Shown here: positions 1 through 5,537 of the stretch, piece after piece
How positions within the stretch are numbered: position 1 is the first letter of the stretch
How the letters are laid out: each line of letters opens with the position of its first letter
Assembly: GCA_043816165.1 (NCBI GenBank)
Contig: JBDRIE010000002.1
Coordinates: 1-9,940 of the forward strand
Reading direction: 5' to 3'
Origin: JAACEU01 sp043816165
Lineage (GTDB): Bacteria > Patescibacteriota > Gracilibacteria > UBA1369 > LOWO2-01-FULL-3
DNA length: 9,940 nucleotides
Translations under genes and position numbers: made by a program
Notes under the pieces: generated by a model
Database searches by the model: none
What the model was told of the DNA's origin: nothing
What the model saw: only the letters and a program-made list of their open reading frames with translations

Positions 1-818
1 TCTCTCCAATTTTTGAGCCAATTTTCGATAAATGTCTGATCCATAAAAAGAGGTGGAAGATCCTGTTTGAGGTTGGCATCGGTTTTTTTATTATTCAAGA
101 TTTTGATTGTAACTTTATCGAAGAGCTCCTTTGGATCCGCAAATTTGACATCTTTTGCCGCAAGATAGTCCAAATCAGGCACTATCTTCTTATTCATATA
201 CCAAAGTAGATCATAAATATCTCTCCCTTTTTCTTCGTATATCGCTTTATCAACTCCACGTTGCCCACGCAAAAAAATTGCAGCAATCTTACTTGCCATA
301 AGTGAAGACATATTATAAGTATTAATAACAAAAGAAAGTTGATCTCGATTTATTGGTCTTCGCTCAATTACAGTCTTTGGGGCGGTAAAGTGGTTGAGGT
401 CAATTTTGACGTGTACCTGCTTCGAATGAAAACCCAGACCCAGTTTTTCGCCTACATGAAATTTTAATGTAAGGCCTCTATTATTCGTAGTCCCAATTGT
501 AAGAAAATCAGAACTAACACCGTAAGTATTTTTAAAATACTCCAATATTTCTTCTTTTAGTTCGTCTAAAAAGTCGTTTGTAACTTTATGATCAACTTCA
601 AAATCTAAATCAACCGACATTCGATCAAGGTCGTGACAAATACGAAGCGCCGAACCGCCATACATAACCCAATTGCTGTATTCTGGATGATGGTAAATGA
701 AACTTAGTACATAAAACTGCAACTCCTCTTTGAGGGCGTTACGCTGTGCTTCCGCATTAATTCCTGTGGAGATATTTTTCAACTTACTTTTGAGTGTTGC
801 GAGAATTTGGTTATTCAT
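1..818 (-). CDS. AbiEii/AbiGii-type nucleotidyltransferase toxin (3' end beyond window)
   Basis: This is the toxin half of an AbiE-like two-gene abortive infection system; the family transfers nucleotides to a cellular target (tRNA in studied relatives) and stops growth. The reading frame is open for 272 codons from the ATG at 818 and leaves the window without a stop. Visible motifs are GGSALR at residues 54-59, RMSVDLDFE at 66-74 (metal-binding D70 and D72), a likely third acidic residue D140 in VKIDL, and the family's C-terminal signature with K177, then GRDIYDLLWY at 198-207. The start overlaps the antitoxin stop by 8 nt (ATGAATAA), so translation is probably coupled; no Shine-Dalgarno site precedes it. 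Family members are near 300 residues, so little should be missing. The fold and pairing are clear; the actual target is inferred from the family. Confidence 0.88.
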   Translation of the reverse strand, partial: MNNQILATLKSKLKNISTGINAEAQRNALKEELQFYVLSFIYHHPEYSNWVMYGGSALRICHDLDRMSVDLDFEVDHKVTNDFLDELKEEILEYFKNTYGVSSDFLTIGTTNNRGLTLKFHVGEKLGLGFHSKQVHVKIDLNHFTAPKTVIERRPINRDQLSFVINTYNMSSLMASKIAAIFLRGQRGVDKAIYEEKGRDIYDLLWYMNKKIVPDLDYLAAKDVKFADPKELFDKVTIKILNNKKTDANLKQDLPPLFMDQTFIENWLKNWR

Positions 819-1467
819 GGTTTATGTAATTTTTTGTCATGGAATAGAATTTTTTACGTTCTTCTTCATTCATCTCATCGATATTAATACGCAACTCTTC
901 AATCAGCAAATTTATATCCTCAAATTTTATCCCCCTAAACTGTCGTGTTTTAAAATAAAGCAAATCAAAAAGTGCCTTTGATGGAGAAGCAATGAAAAAA
1001 TCAAACCCGTCTGCTGGCGAGTCAGGTTTGCCTTTCACCAAAGAAAAATCTGAAAACAAACTTTCTTTTATAGACTGATATGAAAAAGTACCTATTTTTG
1101 TTTTGTAATTCCTGGTGACTTTTGGCGTAACTGATGTGATGGTGTGTATCACTTCGGTGGCGAGATTGTAATACTGAAGGGCTGTCCAGGAACTCACGCA
1201 GGACGGTCTGCGAAGAATATTTGCCAGGTAGAACAAGTAGGATATGTCACCTTTGTTTTTATTGTAAAAATCGGAGGTAACGTACATCTCTCTCTTTAGT
1301 GGAATGATTTCCTTGTGCTTCAAAAAGCGACTGATATATGTGTCGATCGTGCTCTTTTTGAGATTATATTTTCTTTCATCTTTGCCTAACTGAAAAACAT
1401 GATCCTTATTAAAATATGGCATCGATTTAAGTTCCTCAAGCAAATTGTTTTTAACTCCGTATTTCAT
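811..1467 (-). CDS. AbiEi-type antitoxin / transcriptional regulator
   Basis: This 218-residue protein has the layout of AbiEi antitoxins. Residues about 20-65 look like a winged helix-turn-helix (a helix-rich stretch with KKSTIDTYISRFL, then a basic wing around PLKREMYVTS). The C-terminal antitoxin domain carries VSSWTALQYYNLATE (91-105) and FFIASPSKALFDLLYF (157-172), matching the family's typical alanine/leucine helix and the 'iAspeKAl.DllY' signature. In known systems it neutralises AbiEii without direct binding (type IV) and represses its own promoter. Here it lies directly before the toxin with an 8-nt overlap. Its ATG is only about 6 nt from the predicted transcription start, so the mRNA would be nearly leaderless. 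A candidate operator lies over its promoter. Confidence 0.85.
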   Translation of the reverse strand: MKYGVKNNLLEELKSMPYFNKDHVFQLGKDERKYNLKKSTIDTYISRFLKHKEIIPLKREMYVTSDFYNKNKGDISYLFYLANILRRPSCVSSWTALQYYNLATEVIHTITSVTPKVTRNYKTKIGTFSYQSIKESLFSDFSLVKGKPDSPADGFDFFIASPSKALFDLLYFKTRQFRGIKFEDINLLIEELRINIDEMNEEERKKFYSMTKNYINHE

Positions 1468-1479
1468 ATATATGACATT

Positions 1480-1508
1480 ATTGTATCATAAGTGAAACAA
1501 GAGTTCAA
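1480..1508 (-). promoter_or_regulatory. Sigma-70-type promoter of the AbiE-like pair
   Basis: On the minus strand TTGAAC (1503-1508) and TACAAT (1480-1485) are separated by exactly 17 nt, with an extended -10 TG (TGATACAAT). Transcription would begin near 1473, about 6 nt before the antitoxin ATG. It sits in the 80-nt gap after the RloB-like gene, so the AbiE-like pair can be expressed apart from the upstream operon. Confidence 0.7.
1481..1500. promoter_or_regulatory. Candidate AbiEi operator (inverted repeat)
   Basis: On the plus strand TTGTATCA (1481-1488) and TGAAACAA (1493-1500) form an inverted repeat matching at 7 of 8 positions, with a 4-nt spacer. It covers most of the -10 box and the adjoining spacer of the antitoxin promoter. 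AbiEi proteins are known to bind inverted repeats at their own promoters, so this is a natural autoregulatory site; binding is inferred from position. A perfect 12-nt palindrome (TCATATATATGA, 1464-1475) covers the start codon and may be a second element. Confidence 0.45.
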
Positions 1509-1547
1509 GAGGGTAAATGATTGCCAGTATTGTAATTGATAACTTTC

Positions 1548-2081
1548 TCAGCAACCCTCAATTACTGAAATTAATTGGTCTAATATGATTATTCTTTTTC
1601 TTTGTTTTTCCAGGTTATTTTTAGGAAATAATTTTTCATATCTATGAGTTTCTGTCCGCTGTTTTTTGGCGATGTATTTTTTCTCAAATTCTCTTTTGCA
1701 CCATGCTGAAGACCTGGATTTAAAATCAATATCTTGCAGAATACTTAGCAAAAGTGCTTCCAGACAAGGTGTGTTTTCGATTAACTCAATGCTATGCGCC
1801 CTTGCCTTTTCTCTAGCATTTTCCATCTCTGTCTTGCTTTTGTCATTGTCAATGATGACGATTTTTCTATCAAAATCCCCGGAGTAATTTATAGCGCTTC
1901 TTACAACGCCCTCAGGAGTTCCCCCCTTCCCCCTTTTTATAGTTACTGCAACTCCGCTGTCACGTGTATAAACCTTTCTTAGATACTTTAAGAATATTTC
2001 TTCGGATTGTCCTTCTCCGTAAACGAGCATAGCTGTCTTTGCTGATCGCCGTTTTTTCTTAAATGGGTTTGTTCGTGACAT
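1548..2081 (-). CDS. rloB: RloB-like TOPRIM-domain protein
   Basis: This 177-residue protein resembles the RloB family, small TOPRIM-type proteins encoded next to RloA-type ATPases in restriction and phage-defence loci. Visible elements in order: a basic N-terminus (KKKRRSAK), then YGEGQSEEIFLKYL (21-34) with acidic E23/E27; the GGTPEGVV turn (53-60); the hydrophobic strand and metal-site DxD in KIVIIDNDKS (73-82, D78 and D80); and IENTPCLEALLLSIL (101-115), which matches the RloB 'S/N-P-cFE-lwlL' motif. The TOPRIM acidic residues suggest metal-dependent nucleic-acid cleavage. It starts 5 nt after the ATPase stop and has no Shine-Dalgarno site, so it is probably translated by coupling. Its stop is TGA. 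The family call is good; nuclease activity is inferred. Confidence 0.75.
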   Translation of the reverse strand: MSRTNPFKKKRRSAKTAMLVYGEGQSEEIFLKYLRKVYTRDSGVAVTIKRGKGGTPEGVVRSAINYSGDFDRKIVIIDNDKSKTEMENAREKARAHSIELIENTPCLEALLLSILQDIDFKSRSSAWCKREFEKKYIAKKQRTETHRYEKLFPKNNLEKQRKRIIILDQLISVIEGC

Positions 2082-2086
2082 AAATA

Positions 2087-3295
2087 TTAATTAATTTTCG
2101 GAATAGCTCCATATACACCCGCAATATACTTTGTATAATAATTATCATCTGCTCGCACTCCTTCTACTTCATCCAAGCGCCAAGCCTCTGTGACTCCTTT
2201 GTTGTTCTTTTCTGTAAGTACGATTTGATACTTATCTGCCTCTGTCAAAATACGATGACTGTGAGTGCTAAATATTATTTGTGCATTGTGTGGGTTGGTT
2301 TCAGGCGAAATAAAAAGCTCGTAAAGAGACATAACCATATCCGGATGAAGACTTGCATCAATTTCGTCAATTATTGCTATTCCCCCGTTTGTTAGTACCT
2401 GTAAAATCATTTTAAGCAGAACAAAGAGATGTTTTGTTCCTTCAGATGTATATTTTAATGGCAAAGAATGTTTTTTATCTCCAAACGAATGAATTACATT
2501 GACGTCAATTGTGAATCCGTCTTCTTTTTTCTCTTTTTTGATATCAATATTTTCGAATCCCAGGTCGAATTTTCGTAGGAGTTTTTCAGCTTCTTTCTTC
2601 AACGGTTCATTTTCGCTGTAAAAATTTAGCACTTCAAATAAGTTTTGTGTTGCATTTGGAAGGAGGCGATCTCCTATCCACCCTGCCTCAACCACGTTTG
2701 TTTCAACTTTTTGCCAATACTGTGCAATTTTTTCACTAAGGATATGGTTACTACGCATAGCGGCACTTATTACGCTGGCATTTTTGCGGAGTATTAGATT
2801 TTCGAACTTTTTTGGGAAATCGAATTTTTCACCTGAAAAGATATAATGTTTATTTTCGTTATCCCAATGACGAGCAAAAAGTGTTTTTGTCGTTACCATA
2901 TCCTTTGTTTTGTTTTTTACCTTCAGCTCTTCGTTCAAGACCTTCTCTTCATCAATTTTAAAACTATAGGAAAAAACATCCTTATCAATCCCAAAATCAA
3001 CAGACAATTCCGCCGGTTTATTTTTTGTTAGAATAAACATTTTCACGGGAAGAACAGCCGATGGGTTAGCCGCAAACGAATCTATTATTAGCCATTTTAG
3101 GAAGGGAAGAACTTTGAGTAAGTTGGTTTTTCCTGAGGCATTTGCTCCAATAATGGTTTCTATTTTAGAAAGTCGTGTTTTGCTTGGAGTTACAAAATAA
3201 CCGTCGTTTTTAGGCGCCTTGTCATTTACTTCAAATTTCACAGTATTTTCTCCAGCAAAAGAATAGAAGTTTTTACATGTGAATGAATGAATCAT
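2087..3295 (-). CDS. RloA-like AAA/ABC-type ATPase of a defence pair
   Basis: This 402-residue ATPase is of the SMC/OLD-like group used as sensor or motor in many phage-defence operons. Counting from the ATG at 3295, it has a family-typical N-terminus (IHSFTCKNFYSF), Walker A GANASGKT (50-57), the signature TSEGTKH (283-289), Walker B with D-loop IAIIDEIDASLHP (306-318) and the switch histidine in STHSH (H345). The middle, about 90-270, is a variable helical insert. The frame can be extended to a TTG at 3328, but that codon abuts the -10 box, so the ATG is preferred. The RloB-like TOPRIM gene follows 5 nt downstream, giving an ATPase plus nuclease arrangement like a split OLD protein or like PARIS. 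ATP binding is certain; the trigger is unknown. Confidence 0.85.
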   Translation of the reverse strand: MIHSFTCKNFYSFAGENTVKFEVNDKAPKNDGYFVTPSKTRLSKIETIIGANASGKTNLLKVLPFLKWLIIDSFAANPSAVLPVKMFILTKNKPAELSVDFGIDKDVFSYSFKIDEEKVLNEELKVKNKTKDMVTTKTLFARHWDNENKHYIFSGEKFDFPKKFENLILRKNASVISAAMRSNHILSEKIAQYWQKVETNVVEAGWIGDRLLPNATQNLFEVLNFYSENEPLKKEAEKLLRKFDLGFENIDIKKEKKEDGFTIDVNVIHSFGDKKHSLPLKYTSEGTKHLFVLLKMILQVLTNGGIAIIDEIDASLHPDMVMSLYELFISPETNPHNAQIIFSTHSHRILTEADKYQIVLTEKNNKGVTEAWRLDEVEGVRADDNYYTKYIAGVYGAIPKIN

Positions 3296-3309
3296 AGTAT
3301 TTTGATTAA

Positions 3310-3347
3310 TTGACTTATAACATACCAAAGTCAGGACTATAAGTCAA
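3310..3347. promoter_or_regulatory. Perfect 10-bp inverted repeat covering the RloA promoter (candidate operator)
   Basis: TTGACTTATA (3310-3319) and TATAAGTCAA (3338-3347) are exact inverted copies 18 nt apart. One arm contains the -35 box and the other touches the -10 box and the predicted start of transcription, a layout typical of repressor half-sites. A second perfect inverted repeat, CAAGATT/AATCTTG (3345-3351 and 3358-3364, 6-nt loop), overlaps the -35 arm. No regulator gene is linked to the ATPase except the AbiEi-like protein downstream. Confidence 0.5.
3319..3347 (-). promoter_or_regulatory. Promoter of the RloA-RloB operon
   Basis: On the minus strand TTGACT (3342-3347) is followed after 17 nt by TATGTT (3319-3324). 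Transcription would start near 3312, giving a leader of about 17 nt before the ATG at 3295, with no Shine-Dalgarno site. This placement argues against the upstream TTG start at 3328. Confidence 0.6.
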
Positions 3348-3390
3348 GATTAAACGGAATCTTGTAGGAAAGAGGCTAATAGCTTGATTA

Positions 3391-3806
3391 TTAAGCCTTC
3401 AGCGTTAAAGAAAGCCAAATATTTCCAATTAATTCAACTCCGATTGGGACGTGTACTATTTCATGGGTAAGAGGTCCAAACTTTTTATAAAAACTTTGTT
3501 AGTATTATTCCTGTTTTACCTAAATAATGATTCTCATGCGTTCCACAAATTTTTCAGCAAATAATAAAAGTTCAGCGCCTATTCCTTCCCCTCTTTGTTT
3601 ATGACTAACAATTAATCCTTCTATGTATGAAATATTTGCTTCAATGACCAAATCCAAAACACCTACTATATCTCCACTTTTATTTTTTCAAAATTACGTG
3701 GTTTTCCGTAGTGTTCGATATCAGCTAAAAGCCATTCTTCTTTCTCAAAGTTTTTAATCTTACTACTAATTTTTTTTACTTCTTTGATATTGATAGATTC
3801 AGTCAT
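3391..3806 (-). pseudogene. GNAT-family N-acetyltransferase, broken by three frameshifts
   Basis: The 416-nt stretch encodes a recognisable small GNAT (about 138 residues) only if read in successive frames. Frame one, from the ATG at 3806, gives an N-terminal part ending in PRNFEKIKVEI. Frame two gives the acetyl-CoA core: SGDIVGVLDLVIEA, then YIEGLIVSHKQRGEGIGAEL, with the Q/R-x-x-G-x-G/A loop (QRGEGIGAELL). Frame three gives HENHYLGKTGIILTKF. Frame four gives FYKKFGPLTHEIVHV up to the TAA at 3391-3393, where FYKKFG is the usual 'fYeklGF' element. Two of the breaks fall in A or T homopolymers. Net shifts are -1, -1 and +1. A decayed gene is most likely; base-calling errors are possible but three in 400 nt would be surprising while the neighbouring genes are intact. 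Confidence 0.8.
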
Positions 3807-3822
3807 TTTGATTTAATTTAAT

Positions 3823-3876
3823 TCACTTCACCCCCACCCCCTACGCCACCCCCACCTCCTACGCCACCCCCACCTC
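3823..3876. repeat. 18-nt C-rich tandem repeat spanning a stop codon
   Basis: Two exact copies of an 18-nt unit (plus strand, beginning CTACGCCACCCCCACC) lie at 3841-3858 and 3859-3876, and a third degenerate copy (13 of 18 matches) lies at 3823-3840. The unit is six codons long. Read on the minus strand each full copy encodes EVGVA followed by TAG, so the last five residues and the stop of the PRC-barrel gene have been duplicated just past the end of the gene. The G-rich minus strand has several runs of two to five G and could fold into a quadruplex in DNA or mRNA. Confidence 0.85.
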
Positions 3877-4383
3877 CTTCACAACCCCCTTTGCCTCCTC
3901 TTTCACGGTCCGAACTCCCTCCTTCACTACAATCTTATCATCCAGGACCTCAATAATATCCTTGGCCGGAATTATTCGACTTTCATACCTCAATAATCCC
4001 AAAAAACTCTTCGCAACAAAGATTTGACGCAAATCAAAAGTCTTATTATCCATTCCATAATCATAAACTCTTCCCAAACTCTCACCTTTTTCAGTTTCAA
4101 CTTTTGCTTCATCAAACCGCACACCCCTCTTCAAAACCTCATCCACCCGCAAAACATTCACCGCATCCGTCACATCCCCCATACTATGCACCTTCATCAC
4201 ATTCCCCCACGAAATCACATCCACAGGCGACAAAATCCGCCCCCGCCCGCCACTCACAACAAAAGCAATCAGCTTCCCCCTCATCTCCGGATCCAGGACC
4301 AAATCCTTCACCACAGTAAAAGGCCTTGGAGCGTCATCCTCAAATACCGGAGTCCCTATAATTTCCGAATATAACTTTTCCAC
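3859..4383 (-). CDS. Tandem PRC-barrel domain protein
   Basis: This 174-residue soluble protein appears to hold two PRC-barrel domains. The first is about residues 3-70: YSEIIGTPVF, then VVKDLVLDPEMRGKLIAFVV and ILSPVDVISWG. The second is about 88-155: GVRFDEAKVET, GESLGRVYDYGMD, then RIIPAKDIIEVLDDKIVV. PRC-barrels occur in RimM, photosynthetic reaction-centre H subunits and many stand-alone proteins of unknown role, often stress-associated, so no specific function can be assigned. The start is GTG, about 20 nt after a predicted transcription start. Its stop sits in the 18-nt tandem repeat. The gene is very rich in G-ending codons (GTG, GGG), reflecting the strong skew of this part of the window. 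It diverges from the tRNA-hydrogenase unit. Confidence 0.75.
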   Translation of the reverse strand: MEKLYSEIIGTPVFEDDAPRPFTVVKDLVLDPEMRGKLIAFVVSGGRGRILSPVDVISWGNVMKVHSMGDVTDAVNVLRVDEVLKRGVRFDEAKVETEKGESLGRVYDYGMDNKTFDLRQIFVAKSFLGLLRYESRIIPAKDIIEVLDDKIVVKEGVRTVKEEAKGVVKEVGVA

Positions 4384-4388
4384 GAAAA

Positions 4389-4418
4389 TTGGCTTAACAA
4401 TTGTATGTTTATTATATA
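4389..4418 (+). promoter_or_regulatory. Possible promoter of the tRNA-Pro / hydrogenase unit
   Basis: TTGGCT (4389-4394) and TATATA (4413-4418) are 18 nt apart on the plus strand, about 45 nt before the tRNA. They overlap the divergent PRC-barrel promoter, so only one polymerase could occupy the site. The match is moderate. Confidence 0.35.
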
Positions 4419-4438
4419 GAATCTCTTACGCTAAGCAA
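4411..4438 (-). promoter_or_regulatory. Promoter of the PRC-barrel gene
   Basis: On the minus strand TTGCTT (4433-4438) and a consensus TATAAT (4411-4416) are 16 nt apart. Transcription would begin near 4404, about 20 nt before the GTG start at 4383, with no Shine-Dalgarno site between. Confidence 0.6.
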
Positions 4439-4462
4439 AAAGTAAAACATCGACAATACCAT

Positions 4463-4539
4463 CGGGGTGTAGCTCAGTTGGCTAGAGTGCGCGCTTTGGG
4501 AGCGCGAGGTCCAGGGTTCGAGTCCCTGCACCCCGACCA
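4463..4539 (+). tRNA. tRNA-Pro (anticodon UGG)
   Basis: The 77-nt sequence folds as a complete cloverleaf: acceptor CGGGGTG/CACCCCG, D arm GCTC/GAGT with loop AGTTGGCTA, anticodon stem CGCGC/GCGCG with loop TTTGGGA (anticodon TGG at 4497-4499), variable AGGTC, T arm CAGGG/CCCTG with loop TTCGAGT, discriminator A and an encoded CCA. UGG reads all or most proline codons. It lies 14 nt upstream of the hydB start with no terminator between, so the transcript may continue into the hydrogenase genes and need tRNA processing. Confidence 0.97.
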
Positions 4540-4553
4540 TTAAAATTTCCCGC

Positions 4554-5537
4554 ATGAGCAGTTCCATCATTCCTAAGCTGAAAAAATCAGGGTTGACTGG
4601 CAGAGGAGGGGGTGGTTTTCCGACGGGGAAAAAATGGGAACTTGTGAAAACAGCGAAAGGAAAAGAAAAATACATTGTATGCAATGGTTCCGAAGGAGAG
4701 CCGGGCGTTTTCAAAGATAAATACATTCTGGAAAAACATCCGGAAATGCTGGTTGAAGGAATTGCACTCGCATTAGAAGAAATACCAAACAGCAAAGCCT
4801 ACATTTTCCTAAACAAAGAATATTACGAAAAATTCAAAACCAAACTCAAGAAACTCACCAAAGATCTCCCGGTAAAATTGGTAAAGAAAAAAGGTGGTTA
4901 CCTCTCAGGCGAAGAAACAACCCTCCTAAATGAAATCGAAAAATCAGAAGATTACGAACCTCGCCTCAAACCCCCATACCCAACGCAATCAGGACTTTTT
5001 GGCTGTCCTACGCTCATAAACAACGTTGAAACTTTCTACCATATCGCTCAGATCGCAAACAACGAGTACAAAAAAACACGCCTCTACTCGATCAGCGGTG
5101 ACGTAAAACACAAAGGAGTTTTCGAATTACCGGAATCCTACGCCGCAGAAAAAATCCTAAAAGAAACCGGCAATTACCCGAGCTCACCATTCTTCGTCCA
5201 AACCGGTGGTGGCGCAATTGGCGAAATTTTTCTTCAAAAAGAACTCAAACAAAAAGTCGAAGGAGCGGGGGCAATCATCGTTTACGACAAAAAGAAAACA
5301 GACCCATTCAAACTAATGCAGAAATGGGCGAAATTTTTCATGGAGGGGAATTGTGACAAATGCGTTCCATGTAGAGAAGGAATTTATCGAATCCACGAAA
5401 TGCTAAAGACCAAAAAACTGGACAAGGTCGTTCTAGACGAACTGTTCTTTGTAATGAAAGAAACATCATTTTGCCCACTCGGATCGTGGGCTTATTTACC
5501 ATTCAAAACCCTATGCGAAAAGTTAAAATTAAAATAA
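4554..5537 (+). CDS. hydB: NuoF/HydB-type NAD(H)-binding flavoprotein subunit of hydrogenase
   Basis: This 327-residue protein is the diaphorase partner of the hydrogenase that follows. It shows the FMN loop GRGGGGFPTGKKWE (16-29), the nucleotide-binding region CNGSEGEPGVFKDK (43-56), GGYLSGEETTLLNEIE (114-129), an SLBB segment starting at SGDVKHKGVFELP (181-193), and a [4Fe-4S] site CDKCVPCREG (C267, C270, C273) with C307 in FCPLG. It should pass electrons between NAD(H), FMN and the HydA clusters in the cytoplasm. It is short: it lacks the thioredoxin-like N-terminal extension and the C-terminal two-cluster ferredoxin domain of bifurcating HydB (around 600 residues). Usual NADH-site residues are changed (NGSEGEP where NADEGEP is typical). 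The tRNA just upstream leaves no room for a longer N-terminus. The last 25 nt overlap hydA. Confidence 0.88.
   Translation: MSSSIIPKLKKSGLTGRGGGGFPTGKKWELVKTAKGKEKYIVCNGSEGEPGVFKDKYILEKHPEMLVEGIALALEEIPNSKAYIFLNKEYYEKFKTKLKKLTKDLPVKLVKKKGGYLSGEETTLLNEIEKSEDYEPRLKPPYPTQSGLFGCPTLINNVETFYHIAQIANNEYKKTRLYSISGDVKHKGVFELPESYAAEKILKETGNYPSSPFFVQTGGGAIGEIFLQKELKQKVEGAGAIIVYDKKKTDPFKLMQKWAKFFMEGNCDKCVPCREGIYRIHEMLKTKKLDKVVLDELFFVMKETSFCPLGSWAYLPFKTLCEKLKLK

Noticed and set aside
730..981. Plus-strand frame of 83 codons
   Set aside because: It is antisense to the AbiEi/AbiEii junction and has no recognisable content or start signals.
3296..3328. Upstream TTG start for the RloA-like ATPase
   Set aside because: It abuts the -10 box, and the conserved N-terminus begins at the ATG at 3295.
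3823..3876. CRISPR-like or terminator interpretation of the C-rich repeat
   Set aside because: The copies are directly adjacent without spacers, and there is no stem followed by a T-run.
4024..4374. Plus-strand frames of 116 and 71 codons rich in His, Pro and Ser
   Set aside because: They are antisense shadows of the PRC-barrel gene, produced by its C-rich complementary strand.
4463..4539. tRNA-Pro as the integration site of the defence island
   Set aside because: No second copy of the tRNA 3' end and no integrase are visible, and the PRC-barrel gene lies between the tRNA and the island.
4412..4795. Minus-strand frame of 127 codons across the tRNA
   Set aside because: It is antisense to tRNA-Pro and the start of hydB; the stretch with GLEPWTSR is the familiar false translation of a tRNA gene.
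5471..5512. TTG start for hydA
   Set aside because: The extra 14 residues are a frame overlap with the conserved HydB C-terminus; the ferredoxin domain starts right after the ATG at 5513.
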